A DNA stretch of 7,725 nucleotides from Bacteroidota bacterium (GTDB taxonomy: Bacteria; Bacteroidota; Bacteroidia; Chitinophagales; Chitinophagaceae): NCBI GenBank assembly GCA_023386855.1, contig JAEWIW010000137.1, forward strand, positions 1 to 7,725, read 5' to 3'. Shown here piece after piece: positions 1 to 6,347 of the stretch (within the stretch, counting starts at the first letter, position 1; each line of letters opens with the position of its first letter). The notes beneath the pieces are model-generated. The model was not told where the DNA came from. It saw nothing but the letters and a program-made list of their open reading frames with translations, and searched no databases. The translations under genes and the position numbers were made by a program.

Positions 1-1
1 T

Positions 2-535
2 GACCAGCTTGAAACGGGTATGCAACAAAAAGTAAAGAAGGCATACGGAAAGCAGGATGGTTCTTACAGCATGATGCCCTTCTTTGACCTGCTGGCGCTA
101 CATGAAATGGGGCATAGTTATACAGCGCAGGCAGGATTGAAGATGCAAAGAAACTGGATGGGTGAATTGTTTGTCAACATCATGCTGCATACCTATATCG
201 CCGAGAAGAAACCAATGCTGTTGCCTGCTCTTGAAACATTTCCTGGTATGGTTCTTTCAAAGGGAAATGACAGTTATAAGTACACCAGCCTTGAAGATTT
301 TGAACGACTGTATGCTTCGCTTGGAATGGGTCCCGAAAATTATGGATGGTACCAGAGCAGGTTTCATTCAGCCGCAAAGGATATTTATAATGAAGGCGGG
401 AAAGAGATCATGAAAAAATTATGGTTTGCGCTTAAAAATCACCAGGAAGACTTGCCGGATAATGCATTTACTGAAATGCTGGGCAGGGAGGTTAGTCCAT
501 TTGTAGCCAGTGTTTATTTGAATTGGAATAGGTAG
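2..535 (+). CDS. HExxH-motif hypothetical protein, 3' part (5' end outside window)
   Basis: The reading frame is open from base 2, with no stop before the first ATG at 20, so this is probably the C-terminal part of a longer protein. Counting from that ATG there are 171 residues. The motif HEMGH lies at 28-32, and a glutamate (E49, in WMGEL) follows 16 residues after the second His. This HExxH...E arrangement is the zinc-binding pattern of gluzincin metallopeptidases: two His ligands, a catalytic Glu, and a distal Glu ligand. No signal peptide or membrane helix is visible in the part present. I do not recognise the family beyond this motif, and HExxH can occur by chance. The hydrophobic stretch just before it (FFDLLAL) and the small and polar residues just after it fit a genuine metal-site helix. 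Calling it a peptidase is inference; the upstream sequence is needed. Confidence 0.7.
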   Translation, partial: DQLETGMQQKVKKAYGKQDGSYSMMPFFDLLALHEMGHSYTAQAGLKMQRNWMGELFVNIMLHTYIAEKKPMLLPALETFPGMVLSKGNDSYKYTSLEDFERLYASLGMGPENYGWYQSRFHSAAKDIYNEGGKEIMKKLWFALKNHQEDLPDNAFTEMLGREVSPFVASVYLNWNR

Positions 536-557
536 AACCAGTTCATCGTATTTTTCT

Positions 558-565
558 TATTTTTG
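558..565 (+). promoter_or_regulatory. Possible Bacteroidota -7 element upstream of the ABC-F gene
   Basis: TATTTTTG matches the Bacteroidota -7 consensus TAnnTTTG exactly and sits about 90 bases before the ABC-F start codon. No good TTTG -33 element lies at the usual 17-23 base spacing: the nearest candidate, at 517-520, is too far away at 37 bases. In AT-rich DNA the match could be chance. If it is real, the ABC-F mRNA would carry a leader of roughly 80 bases. Confidence 0.25.
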
Positions 566-654
566 ACACGCTAAATTTATAAAAGGACATGTAGAATAAT
601 TTCTTTCAGGCAAATAAGTCAACCAGCCGTATGTGACTTTATTGTTCATTCTTA

Positions 655-2271
655 ATGAAAGAAATTATGTTGATACTTCATGACATTTCCTATAAGCATC
701 CCAACAGGGATTTGCTTTTCGAAAAAATTAATATTACTATAAATGATTTTGATAAAGTTGCCCTTATAGGTAACAATGGGGTGGGCAAATCCTCGCTGCT
801 TAAAATTATTTCAGGCGAATTGAAGCCTTCCGGCGGACAACTGGAAACAAAGGTTCTACCTTATTATGTGCCCCAGGTATATGGACAGTTTAAACACCTT
901 TCAATAGCCCAGGCATTAGGTGTTGATCGGAAGCTTGCCGCATTGCGTGAAATAATTGGAGGAAATGCTGCAGAAGAAAATTTTACAACATTGAATGAAG
1001 ACTGGGCCATCGAAGAGCGTTGCAGGGAGGCTTTAATGTACTGGCAACTGGAGAATATGGATATGAACCAGCAATTGGATTCTCTTAGTGGTGGACAAAA
1101 AACAAAGGTCTTTCTTGCCGGTATACAATTGCATCAACCCGATTTTATCCTGCTTGATGAGCCCGGGAACCATCTTGATTTTGAGGGTCGGCAGTTACTG
1201 AATGATTTCATTCAAACTACACAAAGTACATTGATGGTGGTCAGCCATGACCGCAAACTATTGAACCTTTTGAATACCGTTTTTGAGTTAAGCCGGAAGG
1301 GAGTTGCTGTTTATGGAGGCAACTATGATTTCTATGCATTGCAAAAACAGGTTGAAACCGGGGCGTTGTTGTCTGACCTTCAAAGCCAGGAAAAGGAATT
1401 GCGTAAAGCGAAAGAAAAGGAACGAGAGACCCTTGAACGGCAACAGAAGCTGGATTCCAGGGGGAAGAAACAACAGGAAAAAGCAGGTGTTGCCAAAATC
1501 ATGATGAACACTTTACGAAACAATGCTGAAAAAAGCACGGCCAAATTAAAATATGTTCATGCCGAAAAAATTGAGGGACTGTCTGGAGAACTAAAGAATC
1601 TCAGGGCTTTGATTCCTGCGATTGATCAAATGAAACTGTCTATTAATGATTCTTTCCTTCACAAGGGAAAGATATTGATTACTGGCCAGGGGATTAATTA
1701 TAGCTACGGTTCAAAACCACTCTGGACCAGTAACCAGGACATACAGGTTACCAGTGGGGAACGTATTGCCATAAAGGGAATCAATGGATCTGGTAAATCA
1801 ACCCTGTTAGGGCTGATTATGGGGAAGATGGAACCTTCGAGCGGGAAGATGGTTAGGGCGGTATTCAATGTTGTAAATATTGACCAGGAATATTCCCTTA
1901 TCAGCAAGGATAAAACAGTATACGACCAGGCCCTATTGTTCAATAACGGGGGCCTACAGGAACATGAGGTCAAGATAAGGCTGCACCGGTTTTTATTTGG
2001 TAAAGAAGATTGGGATAAAACTTGCAGGGTATTAAGTGGAGGAGAAAGATTAAGACTGGTATTGTGTTGCCTGACGATACTTGCACAATCGCCAGATATG
2101 ATTGTACTTGATGAGCCAACCAATAACCTGGATATACAAAACATGGATATTCTTATCAATGTGATAAGGGATTATAAAGGAACCTTACTTGTCGTTTCTC
2201 ATGATGAATATTTTCTTCAACAGGTAAATATTGACCGCTGTATTCACTTACAATCAGGTTTTCCAACATAA
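655..2271 (+). CDS. ABC-F family ATPase (ribosome-associated, two ATP-binding cassettes)
   Basis: A 538-residue soluble protein with two ABC ATPase domains in tandem and no membrane segments, the ABC-F layout. ABC-F proteins bind the ribosomal E site, acting in translation or as antibiotic-resistance (target protection) factors. Cassette 1 has Walker A GNNGVGKS (39-46), signature LSGGQ (144-148), Walker B FILLDEP (164-170) and switch His 198. Cassette 2 has Walker A GINGSGKS (375-382), signature LSGGE (460-464), Walker B MIVLDEP (482-488) and His 516. Between them, residues about 232-335 form a long Lys/Glu/Arg/Gln-rich helical linker, the part that reaches toward the peptidyl-transferase centre in this family. 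There is no Uup-type C-terminal domain. An oddity is DEPGNHLD in cassette 1 where DEPTNHLD is usual; cassette 2 keeps DEPTNNLD. An internal ATG at 667 (MLILHDISY) resembles the usual family N-terminus and may be the true start. Whether it is housekeeping or resistance cannot be told from the sequence. Confidence 0.95.
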   Translation: MKEIMLILHDISYKHPNRDLLFEKINITINDFDKVALIGNNGVGKSSLLKIISGELKPSGGQLETKVLPYYVPQVYGQFKHLSIAQALGVDRKLAALREIIGGNAAEENFTTLNEDWAIEERCREALMYWQLENMDMNQQLDSLSGGQKTKVFLAGIQLHQPDFILLDEPGNHLDFEGRQLLNDFIQTTQSTLMVVSHDRKLLNLLNTVFELSRKGVAVYGGNYDFYALQKQVETGALLSDLQSQEKELRKAKEKERETLERQQKLDSRGKKQQEKAGVAKIMMNTLRNNAEKSTAKLKYVHAEKIEGLSGELKNLRALIPAIDQMKLSINDSFLHKGKILITGQGINYSYGSKPLWTSNQDIQVTSGERIAIKGINGSGKSTLLGLIMGKMEPSSGKMVRAVFNVVNIDQEYSLISKDKTVYDQALLFNNGGLQEHEVKIRLHRFLFGKEDWDKTCRVLSGGERLRLVLCCLTILAQSPDMIVLDEPTNNLDIQNMDILINVIRDYKGTLLVVSHDEYFLQQVNIDRCIHLQSGFPT

Positions 2272-2326
2272 ATTTTGTATTTTAGAAATCCAGGTTCTTT
2301 TTTACATCACCCCATTCATCCAAGCT

Positions 2327-2488
2327 ATGGCCTATCCCTTTATTCCTTTCGGATTGATCGCAATATTTATTGTGTATGTTATTTACCTGCTTGTAAAAAA
2401 AGATAAGCGAAGATTCAGGATCGTCATATATCCAGGACTATTCTTTATAGCTGTATGGGGGCTTATTTACTTTTTATGGCTTAAATAG
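2327..2488 (+). CDS. Small two-helix membrane protein, 53 residues
   Basis: The frame is open further upstream, into the ABC-F gene, but the ATG at 2327 gives a sensible protein that begins 55 bases after the ABC-F stop. Residues about 5-23 form a first hydrophobic helix. A very basic turn follows (KKDKRRFR, 24-31), then a second hydrophobic helix at about 32-51, ending WLK. The positive-inside rule predicts that the basic loop faces the cytoplasm and both termini face the periplasm. I do not recognise a family. It is co-directional with the ABC-F gene upstream and with the DUF4256 gene, which starts 17 bases downstream, so it may share a transcript with them. The clean helix-loop-helix pattern and the tight spacing support a real gene, but it is short and no function can be given. 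Confidence 0.6.
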   Translation: MAYPFIPFGLIAIFIVYVIYLLVKKDKRRFRIVIYPGLFFIAVWGLIYFLWLK

Positions 2489-2505
2489 TTTACAACATTT
2501 CAAAT

Positions 2506-3069
2506 ATGAAGAACTCAAAGAATCTTTCAAAAGAGCAGTTAGCAGAACTGCTTTCAATATTGCAATCGCGTTTTGAAAAGAATATGGCAAGGCATGAGGG
2601 TATGAATTGGAAGCAAGTTGCAGCTCGCTTGGATGCGCATAAGGATCGTTTGTGGTCATTATGGGAAATGGAAAGAACAGGTGGTGAGCCAGATATAGTG
2701 ATCTTTGATGAAGTCAGCGATGAATATTTCTTTTATGATTGTTCGCCTGAAAGTCCAAAAGGAAGACGGAGCCTGTGTTATGACAGGAAGGCGCTGGAGG
2801 CAAGGAAAGAAAACCAACCTGCAGGTAATGCAATAGATATGGCAGCAGGGATGGGAATTCAAATACTGGATGAAGAACAATATCGCCGGTTACAGCAGGC
2901 TGGTGCTTTTGATACCAAAACCTCCAGTTGGGTGAAAACGCCTGAAGCCATCCGGAAGCATGGCGGGGCTTTATTTTGCGACCGCCGATATGATCATATA
3001 TTCACCTACCATAATGGTGCGGATTCCTATTATGCAGCAAGGGGATTCCGTGGGTGCCTGAAATTTTAA
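2506..3069 (+). CDS. DUF4256 domain protein, full length
   Basis: A 187-residue protein that matches the DUF4256 family from end to end. Recognisable landmarks are RFEKNMARHEGMNW near 22-35, the METRGG-like block MERTGGEPD at 55-63, YDCSPESPKGRR at 77-88, CYDRKALEARK at 91-101, KTSSWVKTPEAIRKHGGALF at 138-157, and the C-terminal RRYDHIFTYHNGADSYYAAR at 160-179. It has no signal peptide or membrane helix, so it is expected in the cytoplasm. The biochemical role of DUF4256 is unknown to me; the conserved His, Cys, Asp and Tyr residues near the C-terminus could form a site, but that is speculation. It begins 17 bases after the small membrane protein and ends 77 bases before a gene on the opposite strand. 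I saw no strong terminator in that convergent gap. Confidence 0.93.
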   Translation: MKNSKNLSKEQLAELLSILQSRFEKNMARHEGMNWKQVAARLDAHKDRLWSLWEMERTGGEPDIVIFDEVSDEYFFYDCSPESPKGRRSLCYDRKALEARKENQPAGNAIDMAAGMGIQILDEEQYRRLQQAGAFDTKTSSWVKTPEAIRKHGGALFCDRRYDHIFTYHNGADSYYAARGFRGCLKF

Positions 3070-3146
3070 AACCAGTATTAAACTTAGCACCCATAACTGA
3101 TAACCTGCTCATATTTGGCGAGTTTTTCCGGGGGAATGAGGAGGGT

Positions 3147-3437
3147 TTAATTCCCTGCAAAAGGAGTTCCGAAAATTCCAACGGCCAGTTCAATCCATAC
3201 CAGGGCCAGCAATAAAAGAATGCCTGCACAGATCAGCAGCCTGTAAACATTGGTTTTCACCAATCTCAATACCAGTTCGCAGGTCAACCCTGTTCCAAAT
3301 AAAAGAATGGCGGCTATGATAAAATCTGACAGGCTCCAGTTGACTTCATTGGTAAATTGCATGGCAATGAAGGGCACCAGTAATAATAACGAAGCAGTGA
3401 GCAGGATGGCGGTTAGACGGATGTTGCGGGACATCAT
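3147..3437 (-). CDS. Small three-helix inner-membrane protein, 96 residues
   Basis: The translated protein is mostly hydrophobic. Predicted membrane helices lie at about 7-28, 36-58 and 66-88, with short polar links (TNEVNWSLSDF between helices 1 and 2, KTNVYR between 2 and 3). Helix 2 contains CE (52-53) and helix 3 contains WIE (81-83), so there are acidic residues within or at the edge of the membrane. Two ATGs are adjacent (3437 and 3434), and either could be the start; the second gives the more familiar MSRNIR beginning. It resembles small conserved hypothetical membrane proteins that I associate with Bacteroidota, but I cannot name a family or a role. It lies 91 bases downstream of the DUF2236 gene on the same strand, separated by a strong AT-rich hairpin, so co-transcription is uncertain. 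Confidence 0.75.
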   Translation of the reverse strand: MMSRNIRLTAILLTASLLLLVPFIAMQFTNEVNWSLSDFIIAAILLFGTGLTCELVLRLVKTNVYRLLICAGILLLLALVWIELAVGIFGTPFAGN

Positions 3438-3440
3438 GGC

Positions 3441-3534
3441 GTGTTTTTTAAAAAAATTTGAAACAGTTGGTATTTAAAAGTGCTTTGAAAAACAAAGTTA
3501 ATTAGCTACTTTGATTTCAAAGTGTTTTTTAAAA
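3441..3534 (+). repeat. 13-bp direct repeat GTGTTTTTTAAAA flanking the hairpin
   Basis: GTGTTTTTTAAAA occurs at 3441-3453 and again at 3522-3534, 81 bases apart. One copy lies just upstream of the small membrane gene's start codon, and the other overlaps the end of the DUF2236 gene. The motif is low-complexity, so it may be chance or the trace of a local duplication. Confidence 0.45.
3476..3530. terminator. AT-rich nested hairpin after the DUF2236 gene, possible terminator or attenuator
   Basis: CTTTGAAA (3483-3490) pairs with TTTCAAAG (3515-3522). Inside it CAAAGT (3493-3498) pairs with ACTTTG (3508-3513), with a small 2x1 internal loop and the 9-base loop TAATTAGCT. The stem extends outward by G-U and A-U pairs into AAAA and TTTTTT flanks. 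Reading the minus strand, it starts directly at the DUF2236 stop codon and ends in a short T tract, so it could terminate the lyase-oxygenase transcript. The same bases can also form two small hairpins (CTTTG/CAAAG twice). Confidence 0.5.
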
Positions 3535-4326
3535 TTTTTTTTTTGCCCTTCCTGCTGGCTGGTCCAGGGCTTTGATTTGTTCCTGGTAGGAAGGAGGCAG
3601 CAGCAGTTTCTTGATAAGCCCATCGAGCTTTAGCAGCCTGCTGAATTTATACAAGGGAACGGCAGCAGTAAGCCAGGAGAATTCACCAACATCCAGGAGC
3701 TTTTTTACCTCGCCGGGAACCACCAGTTTCTGCGCTTCCAGCAATACCAGGTAGCGCGGGTATCCCAGGTGTTTTGCATATTGTTTGAATAAGTCATCCG
3801 TATACTTACTTTTCTGGAGATCTTCTTTTAAATGCCGGTCCCTTATGGGCAGCCATTGTGCATATGTGGGTGGAAGATCGCTTACACCCATTCTTTTTCC
3901 AACCCGGTAAAAAACATCGTACAATTCATCTTTCTCTTTGTTGGTCATTGGTCTTTCCAATAGTTCATATGCGGCCTGTGAATAATAGATCAGCATGAAT
4001 AATACATCCCTGTAAGCCCACGAAGGGATCTGGTATCCGCGTTTGTTTTCAACCGAAAGGTGAATTTTGCTCATCGTATCAATAGCAGCATTAGCTTCTT
4101 CCATAGTAGAGAAAACAATTGCCCTGGCATAACGTACCGTTGAAAACAGGCGCCCAATGGGGTCTGAAGGCAATTTGCCTGTGAAGTAAAGCCAGTCGAC
4201 CGCTTTGTTCAATGCAAATTCCGCAGCTGAGCCTGCAAAAATGAACAATATGGTAGCACTTTTCCCCCAGATCTTCCTGACAATAGATGATGGTTCTACA
4301 AAATATTTTATGCTTTCCTTCGCCAT
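3529..4326 (-). CDS. DUF2236 / MpaB-like haem oxygenase family protein
   Basis: A 265-residue protein from the ATG at 4326; an in-frame GTG at 4332 would add two residues. It matches the DUF2236 family (ER-bound oxygenase MpaB and rubber oxygenase Lcp): an IWGK...FAGSAAEFALN segment at the N-terminus, DPIGRL followed by a RLFST block (R59, T63), and IH (H89), then a helical part with the typical YRVGKRMGV. In latex-clearing protein an Arg and a Thr four residues apart, followed by a His, line and ligate the haem b; the R59-T63-H89 layout fits this, so H89 is the likely haem ligand. The second His that many members carry in the next helix is not apparent, and the region is Tyr-rich (LIYYSQAAYELL). 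No signal peptide is seen. The start lies 18 bases after the PLP-lyase stop, indicating one operon. The C-terminus is basic and ends on an A10 run (RAKKKF). The substrate is unknown. Confidence 0.85.
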   Translation of the reverse strand: MAKESIKYFVEPSSIVRKIWGKSATILFIFAGSAAEFALNKAVDWLYFTGKLPSDPIGRLFSTVRYARAIVFSTMEEANAAIDTMSKIHLSVENKRGYQIPSWAYRDVLFMLIYYSQAAYELLERPMTNKEKDELYDVFYRVGKRMGVSDLPPTYAQWLPIRDRHLKEDLQKSKYTDDLFKQYAKHLGYPRYLVLLEAQKLVVPGEVKKLLDVGEFSWLTAAVPLYKFSRLLKLDGLIKKLLLPPSYQEQIKALDQPAGRAKKKF

Positions 4327-4344
4327 GTCCACTTGTTTAATTAT

Positions 4345-5844
4345 TCAGGAATATACTCCTGCTTTTGCTTTTCTTCTTTTACTCATCCTGATCCTTTTCC
4401 TTTTGGCCATTGCGAACAGCAGCCTGTTTACTGCGCCCATGAATTTGGATCCTTTCTTTACGCCATGATCCGGTTGGATAGCTCTTTTTTCCTGTTCTTC
4501 CTGTGCCCCGAACATTTCCTGCATGATCTTTTTAACTGATCTTTCCACCATCTTCCTGAAAGGCACCCTGGCCATTAATCCATAGATGGCTGCATTACCC
4601 CTCGATGTAGCTTCTGGATGTTTCCTAGCATAATCCAATGCCTCCTGGAGATCGTTAATATAAGTATCTATCACACCAACGTTGGTAGGCAATACAGTAA
4701 GATGAATGCAATCGGGGTGTTGTTGCCTGTCAACCATCCAGCCCATATCTTCCATTTTATCAGCAATGACATAAATATCGGGATCGTTATTGATGGTGCT
4801 ATAGGAAAGGATATTCATGCATGGATGGCCAATGAGTTGGATGCCTTTCATCGACTGCAAACGATTTTTAAGCTGAACAGCGCCATCCATCAGGGTTTTG
4901 GCCAGTTGCATGAAACCATTTTCTCCAAGGCTGTTCAGTGAAGCCCATGCAGCAGCAATAGGTCCTCCTGCACGTGTTCCAAGAAGCGTAGGGGAGATGT
5001 AGATGCCACCGGGGAAATCAGTAGTTACAATAAACTGGTGCTGCATATAGTCCATGCTCCTGTACAATAACACGGATGCCCCCTTTGCGCCGAATCCAAA
5101 TTTGTGTACATCAGCAGAGATGGAGGTAACACCGTTTACACGGAAATCCCATGCATCAATGGTATAGCCGCATTTTTCTACCCATGGAAGCATGAAGCCA
5201 CCAATGCAGGCGTCAACATGCAAGGGTAATTTATACTTGGCGGCAAGACGGCTTATGGAATCAATGGGATCTAATATTCCATTGGGATAACCCGGTGCGG
5301 AACCAACCAACAAGATGGTATTTCCATTAATGAATTTTTCCATGCTTTTTACATCAGCCTTCCCGGATTCATCGACGGGAACTTTTCTTAAAACGAGGTC
5401 AAACAGTATGGCAGCCTTGTCAAATGCAGGATGCGCTGTTGAAGGGACCACCACTTCAGGTCTTGAAATACGGGGGTGAAGTTTTTTTGCAAGTTGACGA
5501 TAGCAAAACATCGCCAGCAAAATACTTTCTGTTCCGCCGGAACTCATGACACCTACTGTATGTTCATCACCATGTAACATTGATGCGGTCATATGAACCA
5601 CTTCCTGTTCCATTTTATGGAGGCTTTTGAAGGCAAGTGGATTCAGGTAATTCGCACTGCCGAGTTCCCTTGCCGCATCATCCAGCAGCTTTTCATGCGC
5701 TTCATCGATCCAGTACACCAGGCTCCAGGCTCGTCCTTTCTTCCAATCAATATCTTCCTCTTTCATGGATCTTATCTGGCTGATTAACTTACCCGGTTCA
5801 ACGCCTACCATAGGAATCCTGGCCGGAATGAATTTTTCTTTCAC
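4345..5844 (-). CDS. Sphingosine-1-phosphate lyase-like PLP-dependent enzyme
   Basis: A 499-residue fold-type I PLP enzyme of the group II decarboxylase superfamily, closest in character to sphingosine-1-phosphate lyases. These cleave phosphorylated sphingoid bases into a fatty aldehyde and phosphoethanolamine. Supporting blocks are YLNPLAFKSLHKMEQEVV (66-83), phosphate-binding SSGGTES (101-107), TAHPAFDKAA (136-145), VGSAPGYPNG (180-189), LHVDACIGGF (208-217, D211 contacting the PLP ring), GVTSISADVHKFGFGAKG (238-255, K248 as the Schiff-base lysine) and GGIYISPTLLGTRAGG (279-294). The start is GTG at 5844; it keeps the family-like IPMVG block, whereas the next ATG (5811) would remove it. Residues from about 445 form an extra tail ending in a strongly basic segment (KRKRIRMSKRRK). 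Unlike eukaryotic lyases there is no N-terminal membrane anchor. It heads an operon with the DUF2236 oxygenase. Amino-acid decarboxylases are the main alternative, but the VDACIGGF and SAPGYP blocks favour the lyase. Confidence 0.88.
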   Translation of the reverse strand: MKEKFIPARIPMVGVEPGKLISQIRSMKEEDIDWKKGRAWSLVYWIDEAHEKLLDDAARELGSANYLNPLAFKSLHKMEQEVVHMTASMLHGDEHTVGVMSSGGTESILLAMFCYRQLAKKLHPRISRPEVVVPSTAHPAFDKAAILFDLVLRKVPVDESGKADVKSMEKFINGNTILLVGSAPGYPNGILDPIDSISRLAAKYKLPLHVDACIGGFMLPWVEKCGYTIDAWDFRVNGVTSISADVHKFGFGAKGASVLLYRSMDYMQHQFIVTTDFPGGIYISPTLLGTRAGGPIAAAWASLNSLGENGFMQLAKTLMDGAVQLKNRLQSMKGIQLIGHPCMNILSYSTINNDPDIYVIADKMEDMGWMVDRQQHPDCIHLTVLPTNVGVIDTYINDLQEALDYARKHPEATSRGNAAIYGLMARVPFRKMVERSVKKIMQEMFGAQEEQEKRAIQPDHGVKKGSKFMGAVNRLLFAMAKRKRIRMSKRRKAKAGVYS

Positions 5845-5972
5845 TGTATCATGTTTTAACCATTATAAGTTACAACTAATTGCAGCCTTTGCCAATGTGA
5901 TGGGTTATTGGTAAGAATAATTTCACAGGAATGGCTTCAACACCTAGTTTTGCTTTTTCAAAACCCATATAC

Positions 5973-6263
5973 ATGCCAGCATATGTAATTGTTGAAATCG
6001 CTATCCACGATCAAAAAGAATACGATGAATATAAAAAGCTGACACCAGCATCGATCGCGGCTTTTGGTGGGCGCTTCATTGTTCGTGGGGCAAAAACTGA
6101 AACCCTTGAAGGGGAATGGAACCCTGAAAGGATAGTGGTGCTCGAATTTCCTTCAGTAGAAATTGCAAAAGAATGGTGGAACTCGGAGGAGTATACAAAA
6201 GCAAAGATCATCAGGCAGAGAGCAGCTCATACAAAAATGCTTGTTGTTGAAGGATACGAGTAA
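5973..6263 (+). CDS. DUF1330 family protein
   Basis: A 96-residue protein from the ATG at 5973. An in-frame ATG at 5931 would add 14 residues (MASTPSFAFSKPIY), but family members normally begin with a MPAYVI-like strand, so the shorter start is preferred. Landmarks of DUF1330 are YDEYKKLTPASI (17-28), FGGRFIVRG (31-39), LEGEW (45-49), VVLEFPSVEIAKEWWNSEEY (55-74) and the final LVVEG. The family adopts a small ferredoxin-like alpha/beta fold that usually dimerises (dimeric alpha/beta barrel). Its activity is not established. The protein has no signal peptide, so it is cytoplasmic. The gene is divergent from the PLP-lyase operon (128 bases between start codons) and converges on the exported protein across a bidirectional terminator, so it appears monocistronic. 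No clear Shine-Dalgarno sequence precedes either start. Confidence 0.92.
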   Translation: MPAYVIVEIAIHDQKEYDEYKKLTPASIAAFGGRFIVRGAKTETLEGEWNPERIVVLEFPSVEIAKEWWNSEEYTKAKIIRQRAAHTKMLVVEGYE

Positions 6264-6291
6264 GGATTTTTCGTTTACATCATTACAATAA

Positions 6292-6321
6292 AAAATACAG
6301 GACTGCAATGTCCTGTATTTT
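6292..6321. terminator. Perfect bidirectional rho-independent terminator
   Basis: AAAATACAGGAC (6292-6303) and GTCCTGTATTTT (6310-6321) are exact reverse complements around the 6-base loop TGCAAT, a 12-bp stem. A-rich sequence on the left and T-rich on the right give U tracts on both strands. It lies 28 bases after the DUF1330 stop and 26 bases beyond the end of the convergent minus-strand gene, so one element can terminate both. Confidence 0.9.
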
Positions 6322-6347
6322 CGCATTACTGTTTCATTTAAAGCTAT

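Noticed and set aside
1704..2159. 151-codon open frame on the minus strand inside the ABC-F gene
   Set aside because: It is fully antisense to the second ATPase cassette, whose motifs are intact. The translated product is low in recognisable features.
3070..3146. Possible terminator between the convergent DUF4256 and membrane-protein genes
   Set aside because: Only a very short CTC/GAG pairing followed by TTTTT near 3108-3126 was found, too weak to call.
3250..3477. 75-codon plus-strand frame opposite the three-helix membrane protein
   Set aside because: The opposite strand gives a clean three-helix membrane protein; this frame looks like its shadow.
3483..3522. Repeated CTTTG/CAAAG units as a possible CRISPR or tandem repeat array
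   Set aside because: The units are five bases long, alternate in orientation and have no regular spacers, so they form a hairpin and not an array.
4618..4941. 107-codon open frame on the plus strand inside the PLP-lyase gene
   Set aside because: It is antisense to a well-supported enzyme and shows no domain or motif of its own.
5845..5972. Operator or promoter in the gap between the lyase operon and DUF1330
   Set aside because: There is a five-base CCAAT/ATTGG pair and a poor TAATTTCA with TTTG 26 bases upstream; both are within chance for AT-rich DNA.
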